64,000 nucleotides of DNA, taken from NCBI GenBank assembly GCA_963846635.1, contig CAWJXM010000059.1, positions 62,001 through 126,000 of the forward strand. The letters run 5' to 3'. Both the position numbers and the translations under genes were made by a program. Positions 8,492 to 17,133 of the stretch are shown one piece after another. Source of the stretch: AP-15 sp963846635 (GTDB taxonomy: Bacteria > Pseudomonadota > Alphaproteobacteria > ATCC43930 > CGMCC-115725). Each line of letters begins with the position of its first letter. The stretch's first letter is position 1. A model generated the notes under the pieces. It did no database searches, had not been told where the DNA came from, and saw only the letters and a program-made list of their open reading frames with translations.

Positions 8492-9248
8492 TCATAGGGT
8501 AAAGCCGCCGTCGATCACATGGACGGCACCGGTCGTGAACGACGACTCGTCCGAGGCGAGATAGACGGCGAGGGCCGCCACTTCCTCCGGGGTGCCGAGC
8601 CGGCCTAAAGGCTGGCGCTCGACAAACGCGCGGCGTGCCGCCTCGGTGCCGCCGACGACACGCGTCCCCTGCGCGGCAATGCGATCTTCCAGCGAGGGAG
8701 TCTCGATCGTCCCCGGGCAGATCGCGTTGCAGCGTATCCCCAGCGCGATGTAGTCGATCGCCACCGATTTGGTCAGCCCAATCACCGCCGCCTTGGTCGA
8801 GCCGTAAACGCAACGGTTTGGAGCGCCTTTGACCGAGGAGACGGTCGAAGCCATGTTGATGATCGAGGCGCCGACGCCGCGCTCCAGCATCTTTGGCAAA
8901 AAGGCGCGAATTATCATAAACATCGAGCGCACGTTCAGCACAAACGACGCATCCCAATCGATCGGATCGGCGTCGAGGATCGTGCCGTGATGCACAAAGC
9001 CGGCGCAGTTGAACAGCACGTCGAGCGGCCCGACTTCGTCGGCGATGGTCTTGATCGCGTCGTCGTCGGTGACATCGAGCCGCCGTGTCGCGATCAGCGC
9101 ATCGCTCAGCGGGGTAAGCTTGTCATCGGCGATATCGGTCGCGAGCACGCTGGCTCCCTCTGCGGCAAAGGCGAGTGCGGCCGCCCGGCCGATACCCTGC
9201 CCCGCCGCCGTCACCAACGCGCGTTTGCCATGCGAGCCGTCCCACCAT
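8492..9248 (-). CDS. SDR dehydrogenase (2-keto-3-deoxy-fuconate dehydrogenase-like), frame broken near N-terminus
   Basis: Classical SDR of about 250 residues. It has TAAGQGIGRA for the cofactor loop, NCAG, the catalytic serine in NMASTVSS and YGSTK for the tyrosine-lysine pair. The frame holding these motifs has only TTG (9217) as a start and a stop just upstream. Reading from the ATG at 9248 and dropping one base (9230) gives MVGRLAGKRALVTAAGQG, the expected SDR N-terminus, so a one-base insertion is likely. It precedes the FAH gene in the same operon. The family fits oxidation of a 2-keto-3-deoxy sugar acid, by analogy with the fucose pathway. Confidence 0.8.
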
Positions 9249-9370
9249 CACCGCCTGCCTACCTCCCGTTATTCGGCTGCGAAAGTGCCACGCCCGCCGC
9301 CTTCCTGTAAATCCGCATCCCGGATCACGCGCACCGATCTGCAACCAACGATTTTTCGTAATCTTCGACG

Positions 9371-9390
9371 TTTGCTGCATTTGCAGCAAA
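9371..9390. promoter_or_regulatory. Perfect palindrome upstream of the SDR-FAH operon, candidate operator
   Basis: TTTGCTGC (9371-9378) and its complement GCAGCAAA (9383-9390) flank a four-base spacer ATTT. It lies about 120 bases before the SDR start on the operon side. A near copy with the same flank (TCT.CAGC...ACCTC) lies upstream of the amidase operon at 49976. The size and symmetry fit a GntR- or LacI-type dimer site; the regulator is unknown. Confidence 0.5.
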
Positions 9391-9523
9391 TCTACAGCGG
9401 GACCTCTTTTTGGTCGCAGCATATCGCGAGTCGCTAACCGGCCGGCTGGGTCGCCCCATCCTGGATGAAACCGCCACCAGAGCGCTTTCCCGGCGCAAGA
9501 GTATGTAAAGAAATCCCCAAAAG

Positions 9524-9646
9524 TGTCATTCCGGGGCGCGGGCACAGCCCGCGAGCCTGGAACCCATGAAACCGGCATATAGAAACTATAGGAGGCACCG
9601 TGTTCATGGGTTCCGGGCCTGCCCTAACGGGCATCCCGGAATGACA
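9524..9646. repeat. 123-base palindromic repeat, copy A
   Basis: The ends TGTCATTCC and GGAATGACA are inverted repeats, and inner arms GGAACCCATGAA and TTCATGGGTTCC also pair. A second copy of exactly the same length is at 46597-46719, with conserved arms and a variable central loop. It resembles the dispersed REP/MITE-like palindromes common in alphaproteobacteria. Confidence 0.85.
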
Positions 9647-9810
9647 ATTCCCCTGCGATCTGATTCCTTCACACGCTCGTTCGCCGGGGCAGGGTTTTAA
9701 CAAATTGCGTCCGCGGAACCAGGTTGTTTCTTTTGAGCTCGAATAAAGCACCGGAAGGCCGGCAACCTCGCACACCTCCTTCGCTTAAACCTTTTCGTCT
9801 GTCCAAGGCT

Positions 9811-9864
9811 CCTGTTTTCCCTGTTTTATCAGGTCGAGATCAGGCGTTACGAACCCGGCCGATA
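9811..9864. repeat. Diverged 55-base repeat, copy A
   Basis: The stretch beginning CCTGTTTTCCCTGTTTTAT and running through CAGG and TACGAAC matches 50114-50169 at most positions by eye. Both copies sit upstream of accessory genes (10117 and 50386). Its nature (old insertion end, promoter module) is unclear. Confidence 0.5.
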
Positions 9865-10116
9865 GACAATCCCGTACTTCCTCCCAGTTGGTTACAGTAA
9901 GATCCGACTGCGGCAATTTCGCGGTCGCCTCACAGCACTATCTCGACGCAGACGCCGCCATGGGGGTGCCGATGGACGGACAGTCAATGCAAAGGACCAG
10001 ACAGTTGACGCTTCCTTTCGGTTATGCAGCGCAAGGTCCATCGCTGCTTCACGCCGCTGCCAAAAATGCGTATAAATTTGACCGAAGAGAGAGCTCATCC
10101 ACGTCGCCAAAGTAAA

Positions 10117-10932
10117 ATGAGTATTTTTATCGAGCGCTACGTTTTACCTATTCTCGCTGCGCTCGTTGTCGCACTCGCTCTCACTAATCCTCTGGCGTTC
10201 AGTTGGACTGCCAGAATTATCGGCATCATCGTTCTCTCTGTGGTGGCCGCAATTCTCGCATGTCTTATGGGATGGAAGGGGTTATGGAAAGAATTGCGCT
10301 GGGAGCGCTTGCGCGTCTCATGGTGGCTATGGTTGGTGCTCGGATTAATCGGGGGTGTGGCACTCAACCCGTTTCTCTATAGCCTGCAGCTAGGAAATGC
10401 TCTCACTGGCCATGGAGTGCAGCCCGTCGTCACTTTTTATTATGGCAATACGCCACATTACGTGATGCCACCATCTGATCGGCCCCGAGAGTATGGGGGT
10501 GACTGGGTTGTGAGGATCGACGTCGCATCTGATCGCGTTGTTAAAAACGCGCGGCTTCGCCTTGAATCAATGATTTATAGTGAAGATGGTGGTAGATCAT
10601 GGGGGCCATCTCTGAACAAGGATTATAACAGAGCGCAATTTGGCTGGTACGCCGCTGCGCATTCCTTCGATGCCCTGGATATTTCGCCCAATCTTTTTGT
10701 CGTGCTTGCAACAGTAAACAAAGCGGGCGATGAGTTGAAGCTGTTCTTGGACCCTAACGAGAATGTGCCAGAGCTTTCTCCTGCTCGGGAACCATTGCGT
10801 ATAGGATGGTATAGGATTTATCTTACTCTTCAAGCAGACAATATTATAAACCCCATAGTTTCAACATGGCTGATAAAGTGGTCGGGTAATATGCAGAACT
10901 TTGATATGTCGCGCTCGTCGGATGGTCCTTAA
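10117..10932 (+). CDS. Membrane protein with extracytoplasmic domain, unknown function
   Basis: A 271-residue protein that I do not recognise. The N-terminus has three hydrophobic segments (about residues 8-26, 28-48 and 71-92), followed by a soluble, probably extracytoplasmic domain rich in aromatic residues (VVRIDVASDRVV, GWYRIYLTLQADNIINP). The ATG at 10117 puts the first membrane segment at the N-terminus; an upstream ATG at 10024 adds a basic tail with no support. The base composition is clearly richer in A and T than neighbouring genes, and an IS982 element lies 50 bases downstream, so recent acquisition is plausible. Confidence 0.65.
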   Translation: MSIFIERYVLPILAALVVALALTNPLAFSWTARIIGIIVLSVVAAILACLMGWKGLWKELRWERLRVSWWLWLVLGLIGGVALNPFLYSLQLGNALTGHGVQPVVTFYYGNTPHYVMPPSDRPREYGGDWVVRIDVASDRVVKNARLRLESMIYSEDGGRSWGPSLNKDYNRAQFGWYAAAHSFDALDISPNLFVVLATVNKAGDELKLFLDPNENVPELSPAREPLRIGWYRIYLTLQADNIINPIVSTWLIKWSGNMQNFDMSRSSDGP

Positions 10933-10985
10933 GAAGATGTGGGCTTAGGGCGAGGGCACGATGCGAACGTCTTGGCTCCTAGTTA

Positions 10986-11976
10986 ACCCCAACTACGGAT
11001 ATGCCTCAAGGCGTTGGCTTGTGAGCGAGATGGAAGGCTTGCCCGGCCTGAAAGCGTAGGCGACGAGGCAGGACAGGACATGGACCATGGCGTTGATCAC
11101 CGATCTGTGGCGTGAATGCTCAAGCCCCATTTCGGATTTCAGAGTATCGAGTACGGTCTCGATGAGGAAGCGCTTGCGCAGCATGATCTTGTCGGCCAGC
11201 GGCATGAGATAATTCCTCATGTTGCGGCGGATGCTGGTGATGAGGTGCAAGCCCCGCTGCCAGAGTTTGCTGAAGAGTTCGCGGCCGATGTAGCCCTTGT
11301 CGGCGTAGAGGGTGCCGGCCAGGTGCTGGGTCATCGCGTCGAGCACGGTGCTGTCGGCGGTGTTGCCGGGGGTGATTTTCAGCGCCATGATCTGACCCTT
11401 GTGGTTGATCACGAAGTGCAGCTTGAGGCCGTAGAACCAGCCCATGCTGGTCTTGCCGCGTCGGCGAGGCCCTTGAACACCTTATGGCGGTGAATGCGGC
11501 GATTGTGGCAGACGGCGAGCTTGGTTGAATCAGCGAAGTAGACGCCGCTCGGCTCGCCGCTGAGGCTGTGCAGCAGCACCATCAGAGGGACGAACAGCCG
11601 CGGCATCAGGCTGACAAACCGGTCATAATGCGGCAGATCGCCAAAGCAGGCGCGATACTGCTGGCCGATCCCGTAGCAGTAGAATGCCTTGAAGTGCTTG
11701 AACGGCGAGAGGTGAAACAGCACCACAATGAACAGCATCTCGGCGCGCGACAGCTTGCCTGGGCGCTGCCTGGTCTGCTCCGACGGGAGCAGCCGGTGCG
11801 CTTCCCAGTCTGCGAACAGCTTGCAGAAGTCATCGAGACAGCAATACAGCGCTGTGATATCGACCGCCATTGAGGGGGCTCTCCAGACCCGGGTTTGACG
11901 CTCAGTGTTCGTAAGCCGATGCTGTCAAAGCCTTGGTTCTTTGGGAAGCCCCTCAACCCTTATCCGTAGTTCGGGT
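10986..11976 (-). mobile_element. IS982-family insertion sequence, 991 bases, complete ends
   Basis: The element is bounded by inverted repeats: ACCCCAACTACGGATA at the left and the complement of ACCCGAACTACGGATA at the right (one mismatch in 16). It is flanked by the direct duplication TAGTTA (10980-10985 and 11977-11982), the mark of transposition. Size and protein agree with IS982. The intact ends and target duplication argue for a fairly recent insertion into non-coding DNA. Confidence 0.88.
10993..11870 (-). pseudogene. IS982-family transposase, frameshifted
   Basis: DDE-type transposase of about 292 residues split across two frames. The first part (from ATG at 11870) runs through LPHYDRFVSLMPRL, YFADSTKLAVCHNRR and VFKGLA; the second carries RGKTSMGWFYGLKLHF, ADKGYIGRE and the C-terminal FLIETVLDTLKSEMGLEHSRHR. 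Aspartates in FADSTK and YADKGY and the late glutamate fit the catalytic triad. The break is at about 11455-11465, where one base appears lost between GLA and RGKTS. IS982 normally has a single frame, so this copy would be inactive unless the break is a sequencing error. Confidence 0.85.
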
Positions 11977-12149
11977 TAGTTAACCAACTATGTCCTGCGC
12001 TCTCTGCATTGACTACGAGCTTGTTCATAGTCGTATAAGCCTCATCTGGAAATAATAGCAGCACTCTGGTTTTAGAATTGCGGGGCGTCCGTTACGCAGT
12101 ATCGGCAGGGCCAATCTGGTTAACTCCAGCGCCGGTGGCCGCAAAGGGC

Positions 12150-12988
12150 TCAACCGGCGAGCGCGCTGTAGGTCGAAAGCTCGATGTTGAGGGCTGCGAT
12201 CCGGGCGGCAACCGCGGGGCTCGTCAAGGCCGCCAATTCCTCGGTGTGGCGATACTCGGGCATCGCGGCGGCCAGCGCCGGACTGCGCTCCGTCGCCGGG
12301 TGAAAATAAATCTCGCTGACGCCCTCGGGCAGATATGGCAACAGCCGCAATATCCGTTCCTCAACCATCCTGCCGCTCCAAGCAAGGCCAAAGACGTGAT
12401 CATTAACCACCATCCCGGCGCCACGCAGGCGGCCGCGCAAGCGCTCGACCCACGGGCGATACAGCACGGGCGGGGTTCGCTCTTGCGGGAAGGCGCGGCG
12501 CAGTGGCGCCCGCGGCTCGGCCGGGACCCGCATCGACCGCATGCGATAATCTCGGCCGATTTCGAGGATCAGACCGGCAACCGTCGGGTGAAGATGCATG
12601 TGCTTATGGGTATTGACGTGATCGAGCTCGAGGCCGGTCGCATGGAAGGCCTCGAACTGGGTCCTAATCTCGTGCGCGAGCTGTCGCCTGATATCGGAGC
12701 GAAAGAAGAACCGAAAGCCAGCCCGCGCCATATTTGAGTGGAATTGCAGCCATCACGTCCGACCAGTCCCGGCACGTTTTCCGGCGGGCTCACAGGCTGG
12801 CCGTCGACCAGCACGAGATGGAGACCGACGCGCAATTTAGGGAGGCGGCGGGCTCGCGCGACCGCATCCGCCGCCGCCGGTGCCCCGACCATCAGGCTCG
12901 CGGTCGACAAAATGCCATGCCGGTGCGCTTCCTCGACCGCGGCATTCACCGCCCCGTCGAGCCCGAAATCGTCGGCGCAGAGAATCAA
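12150..12988 (-). CDS. hpnK: HpnK, hopanoid-associated YdjC-type deacetylase, frameshifted
   Basis: HpnK belongs to the YdjC/ChbG deacetylase family and removes the acetyl group from the GlcNAc unit that HpnI puts on bacteriohopanetetrol. The N-terminal frame gives ILCADDFGLDGAVN (metal-binding aspartates) and VGLHLVLVDGQP; the other frame gives LELDHVNTHKHMHLHP (metal histidines) and SEIYFHPATE. The frames meet at about 12732-12750, where one base seems to be missing. The first codon is unclear: TTG at 12988 is in frame but the conserved VIKRLILCADD pattern extends three codons upstream. It ends the hpnI-hpnJ-hydrolase-hpnK operon. Confidence 0.85.
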
Positions 12989-13042
12989 GCGCTTGATGAC
13001 CGGACTCCCGGCAATGCAAGGAGAATTGGCGACATATCGGCT

Positions 13043-14245
13043 TCAGTTTGATTGCCGACCAATCCAGCGGGCAATCGCCGGCCAAGCGTCTTTTAGGTTT
13101 CGCGAGCCCATGAACAGCCCGATATGGCCACCCGGGACGAGTTGCTTGACGATTTGCTGCCGCGGTGTGCCGAGATATTTTTCGGCGTCGAACACTTGTT
13201 CGGCGGGCGTGATGTCGTCCGCGGCACCGGCGAGCAGATAGACGGGGCAGGTAACGTCCGCAAGGCTTAACCGTCGGCCAAGTCCGACAAACTCGCCCTT
13301 TGCCAATCGGTTTTCTTTGAACAGCTGGACGATAGCTTGCAGATACCAGCGCCCTGGCAAGTCGATCGGGTTCTCATACCAGCTTTCGAAAGTTTCGACT
13401 TTGCGCAGGTAAAGCGGATCGTCGATGTGCTCGTAGAGATCGATGTGCTTTCGAAAATAATGTTCTTCCGGATTCATATCTTTCCACGCACGAAGCATGA
13501 TCGCTCCGCGCATTAGTCCGCCGCCAAGGTCGACGAGCTGCCGATATAACGCGGTCGGATAGGTGTGTGCCATTTGCTTGATCGGTCCCTCTCCGGCGTC
13601 AGTATCGATCGGTGCCCCTGCGAGCACCAAGCTTGCCACCTTGTCAGGAAAGCGCGCGGCATACATTGCCGACATCCAGCCGCCCTGGCACAGCCCGATC
13701 AGCGCGATGCGCCCGCCCAGATCGTCGACACAGACATTGAGTTCGGCCAAGTACTGGTCGATCTCGAGATCCTTCATGTCCTCGGTAGCCGACTTCCAGT
13801 CGGTCAGAAAGAGCCGATCGAGACCATTCGCGAGCAGCGTTTCGACCAGACTCTGGCCATTGTAGTAGTCGGCGATCACCGCAGAATGCCCGGCATAAGG
13901 CGCATCGACGATTGTCGGCAGACCTCGGGAATTCGGCGTCGAATAATCGCGGAACGCCATGGTTCGCAGATCGAGCAAAACGCGATTGGCGGTGGCCGGT
14001 TTCGGACGCGGAGGATGAAGAATTTTTTCTTCCTCGGCCACGAATTCTAAATTCTTGATATAGAGTCCCAGCTCCTTTTCGCCGATCTGGGCCCCTACCA
14101 ACATCGGCCAAAAAACGGCACGCCGAGGCCGGTCAAAACGCGGTGCCGGGTCGAGTTTGATTGAGCCATCTCTTCTCCACCTACAAGTCTCGCCCGGCGG
14201 CAAGACGCGCTCGCTATTCGCAGCGGGGCTCTCCTTGCTGCGCAA
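13043..14245 (-). CDS. PhaC-like alpha/beta hydrolase inside the hopanoid operon
   Basis: A 400-residue alpha/beta hydrolase of the polyhydroxyalkanoate synthase type. The nucleophile elbow is LIGLCQGGW, with cysteine (about residue 186) where lipases have serine; the aspartate is in AGAADDITP (about 343) and the histidine in PGGHIGLF (about 374). Thus a Cys-Asp-His triad as in PhaC is present. The protein is shorter than class I PhaC and near class III size. The first ATG is at 14245, but a later one (about 14104) is possible. It lies between hpnJ and hpnK on the same strand with short gaps, suggesting a role linked to hopanoid or membrane lipid metabolism rather than only storage polymer. 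Confidence 0.75.
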   Translation of the reverse strand: MRSKESPAANSERVLPPGETCRWRRDGSIKLDPAPRFDRPRRAVFWPMLVGAQIGEKELGLYIKNLEFVAEEEKILHPPRPKPATANRVLLDLRTMAFRDYSTPNSRGLPTIVDAPYAGHSAVIADYYNGQSLVETLLANGLDRLFLTDWKSATEDMKDLEIDQYLAELNVCVDDLGGRIALIGLCQGGWMSAMYAARFPDKVASLVLAGAPIDTDAGEGPIKQMAHTYPTALYRQLVDLGGGLMRGAIMLRAWKDMNPEEHYFRKHIDLYEHIDDPLYLRKVETFESWYENPIDLPGRWYLQAIVQLFKENRLAKGEFVGLGRRLSLADVTCPVYLLAGAADDITPAEQVFDAEKYLGTPRQQIVKQLVPGGHIGLFMGSRNLKDAWPAIARWIGRQSN

Positions 14246-14377
14246 TGCCGGACCTTCGACCGGATTGAACCGCCGTGGTCGGTGAGCGATCCCGAGCCTT
14301 ACAATAGGTTATGGCTGTCGCCAAAACATCACAGGCGGGGACCACCGCTTCGCAGACGTCGCCCGGCAGTCCGGCAT

Positions 14378-15802
14378 TTAGCCAGTCATCTCGCGGCTGC
14401 GCAGAAACTGGAAAAACTCGACACCCTCGCGCAGCCGCCGGCGCATCATTTGCGGGCTCTTGATCATTTCGGCGACCAATGCGGCGATTTTCTGGCGCCG
14501 GAAATAGAAGCGTTTGTAGAAGGTCTCCAGCGATTCGAAGATCTCGGTGTGAGACAGGTGCGGATAATGCAATGGCGCGATCTGCACCCCACGATCGTCG
14601 ATCAGTTCGGCATGGCTCGTATCAAGCCAGCCATTCTCGACCGCCTGGCGATAGAGATAGGTACCGGGATAAGGGGCGGCGAGTGATACCTGGATCGTGT
14701 GCGGGTTGATTTCGCCGGCAAAACGGATCGTTTCTTCGATCGTTTCCCTGGTCTCGCCGGGCAGCCCGAGGATAAAGGTGCCGTGGATCGTGATCCCGAG
14801 CTCGTGACAGTCCTTGGTAAAGCGGCGCGCGATGTCGATCCGCATCCCTTTTTTGATGTTGTTAAGGATCTGCTGGTTGCCCGTTTCATACCCGACCAAC
14901 AACAGCCGCAGCCCATTGTCGCGCAGAATCTCGAGAGTGGAACGCGGCACATTCGCTTTGGCATTGCATGACCAGGTGACGCCGAGCTTGCCCAACTCGC
15001 GGGCGATCGCCTCGGCGCGCGGCCGGTCGTCGGTAAAGGTATCATCGTCGAAGAAAAACTCCTTTGCCTGCGGAAACCAGCTCTTGGCGAGCCGGATCTC
15101 TTCGACGACATGACCGACGCTGCGCACCCGGTAGCGATGCCCCCCGACCGTTTGCGGCCACAGGCAAAACGTGCATTTCGAGCGGCAGCCGCGCCCGGTG
15201 TAGAGCGACAGATACGGATGCAGCAAATACCCGATAAAATAGTTTTCGATCTTGAGGTCACGCTTATAGACCGCGCTGACAAACGGCAGCTGGTCCATGT
15301 CTTCGAGGATCGCGCGATCGCGATTGTGGCTGATGGCGCCGCTTGGCGTGCGATAGCTGAGGCCGTCGATCGCATCAAACGGTTGTCCCTCGGCCACATC
15401 CTTGATCGTGAAATCGAATTCTTCGCGGGCGACAAAGTCGAGAGCGGATGACGCCCGGAGGCTGTCATCCGGCTCGACCGCCACCTTGGCGCCGACCATG
15501 CCGATCTTCAGGCGCGGATTGGCGTCCTTTAGCGCTTCGGCGACCCTGACGTCCGAAGCAAAGGACGGGGTCGAGGTGTGCAGGACAACAAGCTCGTAAT
15601 CGGCGGCGAGCGGCAGAACATCGTCGAGTTTGAGCTTGGCCGGCGGCGCGTCGACAAGGCGGCTTTCCGGAACCAACGCGGCCGGCTGAGCGAGCCAGGT
15701 CGGATACCAGAACGAGCGGATCTCGCGCCGCGCCTGATAACGCGAACCGGCGCCGCCATCAAAGCCGTCGAAGGACGGCGGATGCAGAAACAAGGTCTTC
15801 AT
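14378..15802 (-). CDS. hpnJ: HpnJ, hopanoid radical SAM protein
   Basis: About 474 residues. The N-terminal half resembles a cobalamin-binding Rossmann domain (KTLFLHPPSFDGF, LKIGMVGAKVAVEP). The radical SAM half has C206-x3-C210-x2-C213 (CRSKCTFC) that binds the 4Fe4S cluster, then FFFDDDTFT and FILGLPGETRETIEETI. HpnJ is required to form the cyclitol-ether head group of bacteriohopanepolyols, probably by ring contraction of the glucosamine unit. The ATG at 15802 starts the conserved MKTLFLHPPSF block; it comes 15 bases after the hpnI stop. The PhaC-like gene follows. Confidence 0.92.
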   Translation of the reverse strand: MKTLFLHPPSFDGFDGGAGSRYQARREIRSFWYPTWLAQPAALVPESRLVDAPPAKLKLDDVLPLAADYELVVLHTSTPSFASDVRVAEALKDANPRLKIGMVGAKVAVEPDDSLRASSALDFVAREEFDFTIKDVAEGQPFDAIDGLSYRTPSGAISHNRDRAILEDMDQLPFVSAVYKRDLKIENYFIGYLLHPYLSLYTGRGCRSKCTFCLWPQTVGGHRYRVRSVGHVVEEIRLAKSWFPQAKEFFFDDDTFTDDRPRAEAIARELGKLGVTWSCNAKANVPRSTLEILRDNGLRLLLVGYETGNQQILNNIKKGMRIDIARRFTKDCHELGITIHGTFILGLPGETRETIEETIRFAGEINPHTIQVSLAAPYPGTYLYRQAVENGWLDTSHAELIDDRGVQIAPLHYPHLSHTEIFESLETFYKRFYFRRQKIAALVAEMIKSPQMMRRRLREGVEFFQFLRSREMTG

Positions 15803-15816
15803 CAGAATACCTTTAC

Positions 15817-16950
15817 TCAATCGGCGACGGTCATGCGACCGCTTGGTGCGACATCAAGGCTGAGGTCCCGCCACCGGACCCGCCGAACAAAGAAGCTGGC
15901 GACAAACACGGAAAAGGACAAGCCATCGCGCAGCGGCAACAGCCACAATCGCGTCGTCGAAAGTCCAAGGACTCGCGCGACGGCCCCTGCCGCAGCCCAT
16001 CTCAACAGCAAAGTGATGGCGAAGAGCATGCAAGGGCGTGCTGCGAAGCCGCTCGCTGCGGCGGCGAAGAATGCGATCGCCAACGTGTGGGTCGCGATCG
16101 ATCCGACATATCCGATCGGCGCCAGCCCGCGCATCGTACGCGCCCAGCGCAGCTCGTGCCGCCAAAGTGCGGCAAAGCTCGGCTCGTGCACCTCGTCCTG
16201 GACGAGGTAGCGCGACAGAGCCACCTCCAACCCCTGTGCTCGGACAGCAGCGCCCATTCGATGGTCATCAGCGAGCTCGTCGCGAAATGGTGCAAAGCCG
16301 CCGATGCGGCCGAGAGTCGCACGGGTGAGCGCGATCGTGGCGCCAAAACAGCCGCCCCCGATCCCCAATGCATCGGCCAAGAGCGCATTCGGCAGGAATG
16401 CGAAATTGATCTGCAATGCGCCCAAATCCGACCACAGCCCACCGGTTGAGACGCCTTTGTAGAGGCAGGTCACGGCGCCGATTCGCGAATTCCGCAGCAG
16501 GGCCGTCACCGCGTCGAGATAGCCTCGATCGGCCCGCATGTCGCTGTCGGCCAGGACCAACGTGTCATGCTGCACGGCCGCCAGCATGTTTTCGAGATTG
16601 GAGACCTTTTGGTTGCTGCCGCGAATATGGCTGTCAACGACGAGCGCGATATCGGTCGCGGGGAAGTCGCGAATCAGCGCCCGTGCGGCATCGAGCGCCG
16701 CGTCTTGCGGGTTGTTGACGCCGAGCACGATCTGGACCGACGGATAGTCCTGCTCGACAAATGAACGGAGGTTCTCGTAAAGGCCGGGCTCGGCGCCATG
16801 CAGCGGCTTGAGGATGGAAACCGGCGGCTGCCTACCCATTTCCGCGCCTGCAAGCGGCCGCCGGGCGAAGCGAAGGGCGGCCAGCACCTGACCGCCGAGG
16901 CAAAGCCAGCTGGCGAGGACCACGGCAACAATCGGGAGAGCCGAACTCAT
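15817..16950 (-). CDS. hpnI: HpnI, hopanoid glycosyltransferase (GT2 family)
   Basis: A 377-residue membrane glycosyltransferase related to ceramide glucosyltransferase. Order of parts: N-terminal membrane helix (IVAVVLASWLCLGGQ), catalytic GT-A domain with SILKPLHGAEPGL, the DxD motif in VLADSDMR, the acceptor-site ELADDHRMG and the HELRWARTMR (R-x-x-RW-like) motif, then several C-terminal membrane helices. HpnI transfers GlcNAc to bacteriohopanetetrol, the substrate of HpnK. The ATG at 16950 places the membrane helix at the start; an upstream ATG at 17052 is less likely. It heads the hpnI-hpnJ operon and diverges from ispH across 180 bases. Confidence 0.92.
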   Translation of the reverse strand: MSSALPIVAVVLASWLCLGGQVLAALRFARRPLAGAEMGRQPPVSILKPLHGAEPGLYENLRSFVEQDYPSVQIVLGVNNPQDAALDAARALIRDFPATDIALVVDSHIRGSNQKVSNLENMLAAVQHDTLVLADSDMRADRGYLDAVTALLRNSRIGAVTCLYKGVSTGGLWSDLGALQINFAFLPNALLADALGIGGGCFGATIALTRATLGRIGGFAPFRDELADDHRMGAAVRAQGLEVALSRYLVQDEVHEPSFAALWRHELRWARTMRGLAPIGYVGSIATHTLAIAFFAAAASGFAARPCMLFAITLLLRWAAAGAVARVLGLSTTRLWLLPLRDGLSFSVFVASFFVRRVRWRDLSLDVAPSGRMTVAD

Positions 16951-17133
16951 TCCAAACTCATTCAAACGAAACTCGTCGGACCGAAATCCGGTTACATAGC
17001 GGTCTCGGAAACGAAAGGCACCGGTGCGCGTTCCCAATGCAAGCCGCCGCAATTGGTAGCAGCGCTGTTGCGCTCACATATAATCGGTTGCGTTGGCAGG
17101 CTCGGCCTGTCGTCGGGGTGATGAGGCGAGGTC

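Larger units (their letters stand above)
9249..10116. other. Long intergenic stretch with operator-like palindrome and repeats
   Basis: About 870 bases without a supportable gene. It holds a 20-base palindrome (9371-9390), a 123-base palindromic repeat (9524-9646) with a second copy at 46597, and a short segment (9811-9864) related to one at 50114. The right end is the promoter region of the membrane-protein gene at 10117. Confidence 0.6.

Noticed and set aside
7783..8502. A 239-residue plus-strand frame opposite the FAH gene.
   Set aside because: Shadow frame; composition is that of reversed coding DNA and no motif is present.
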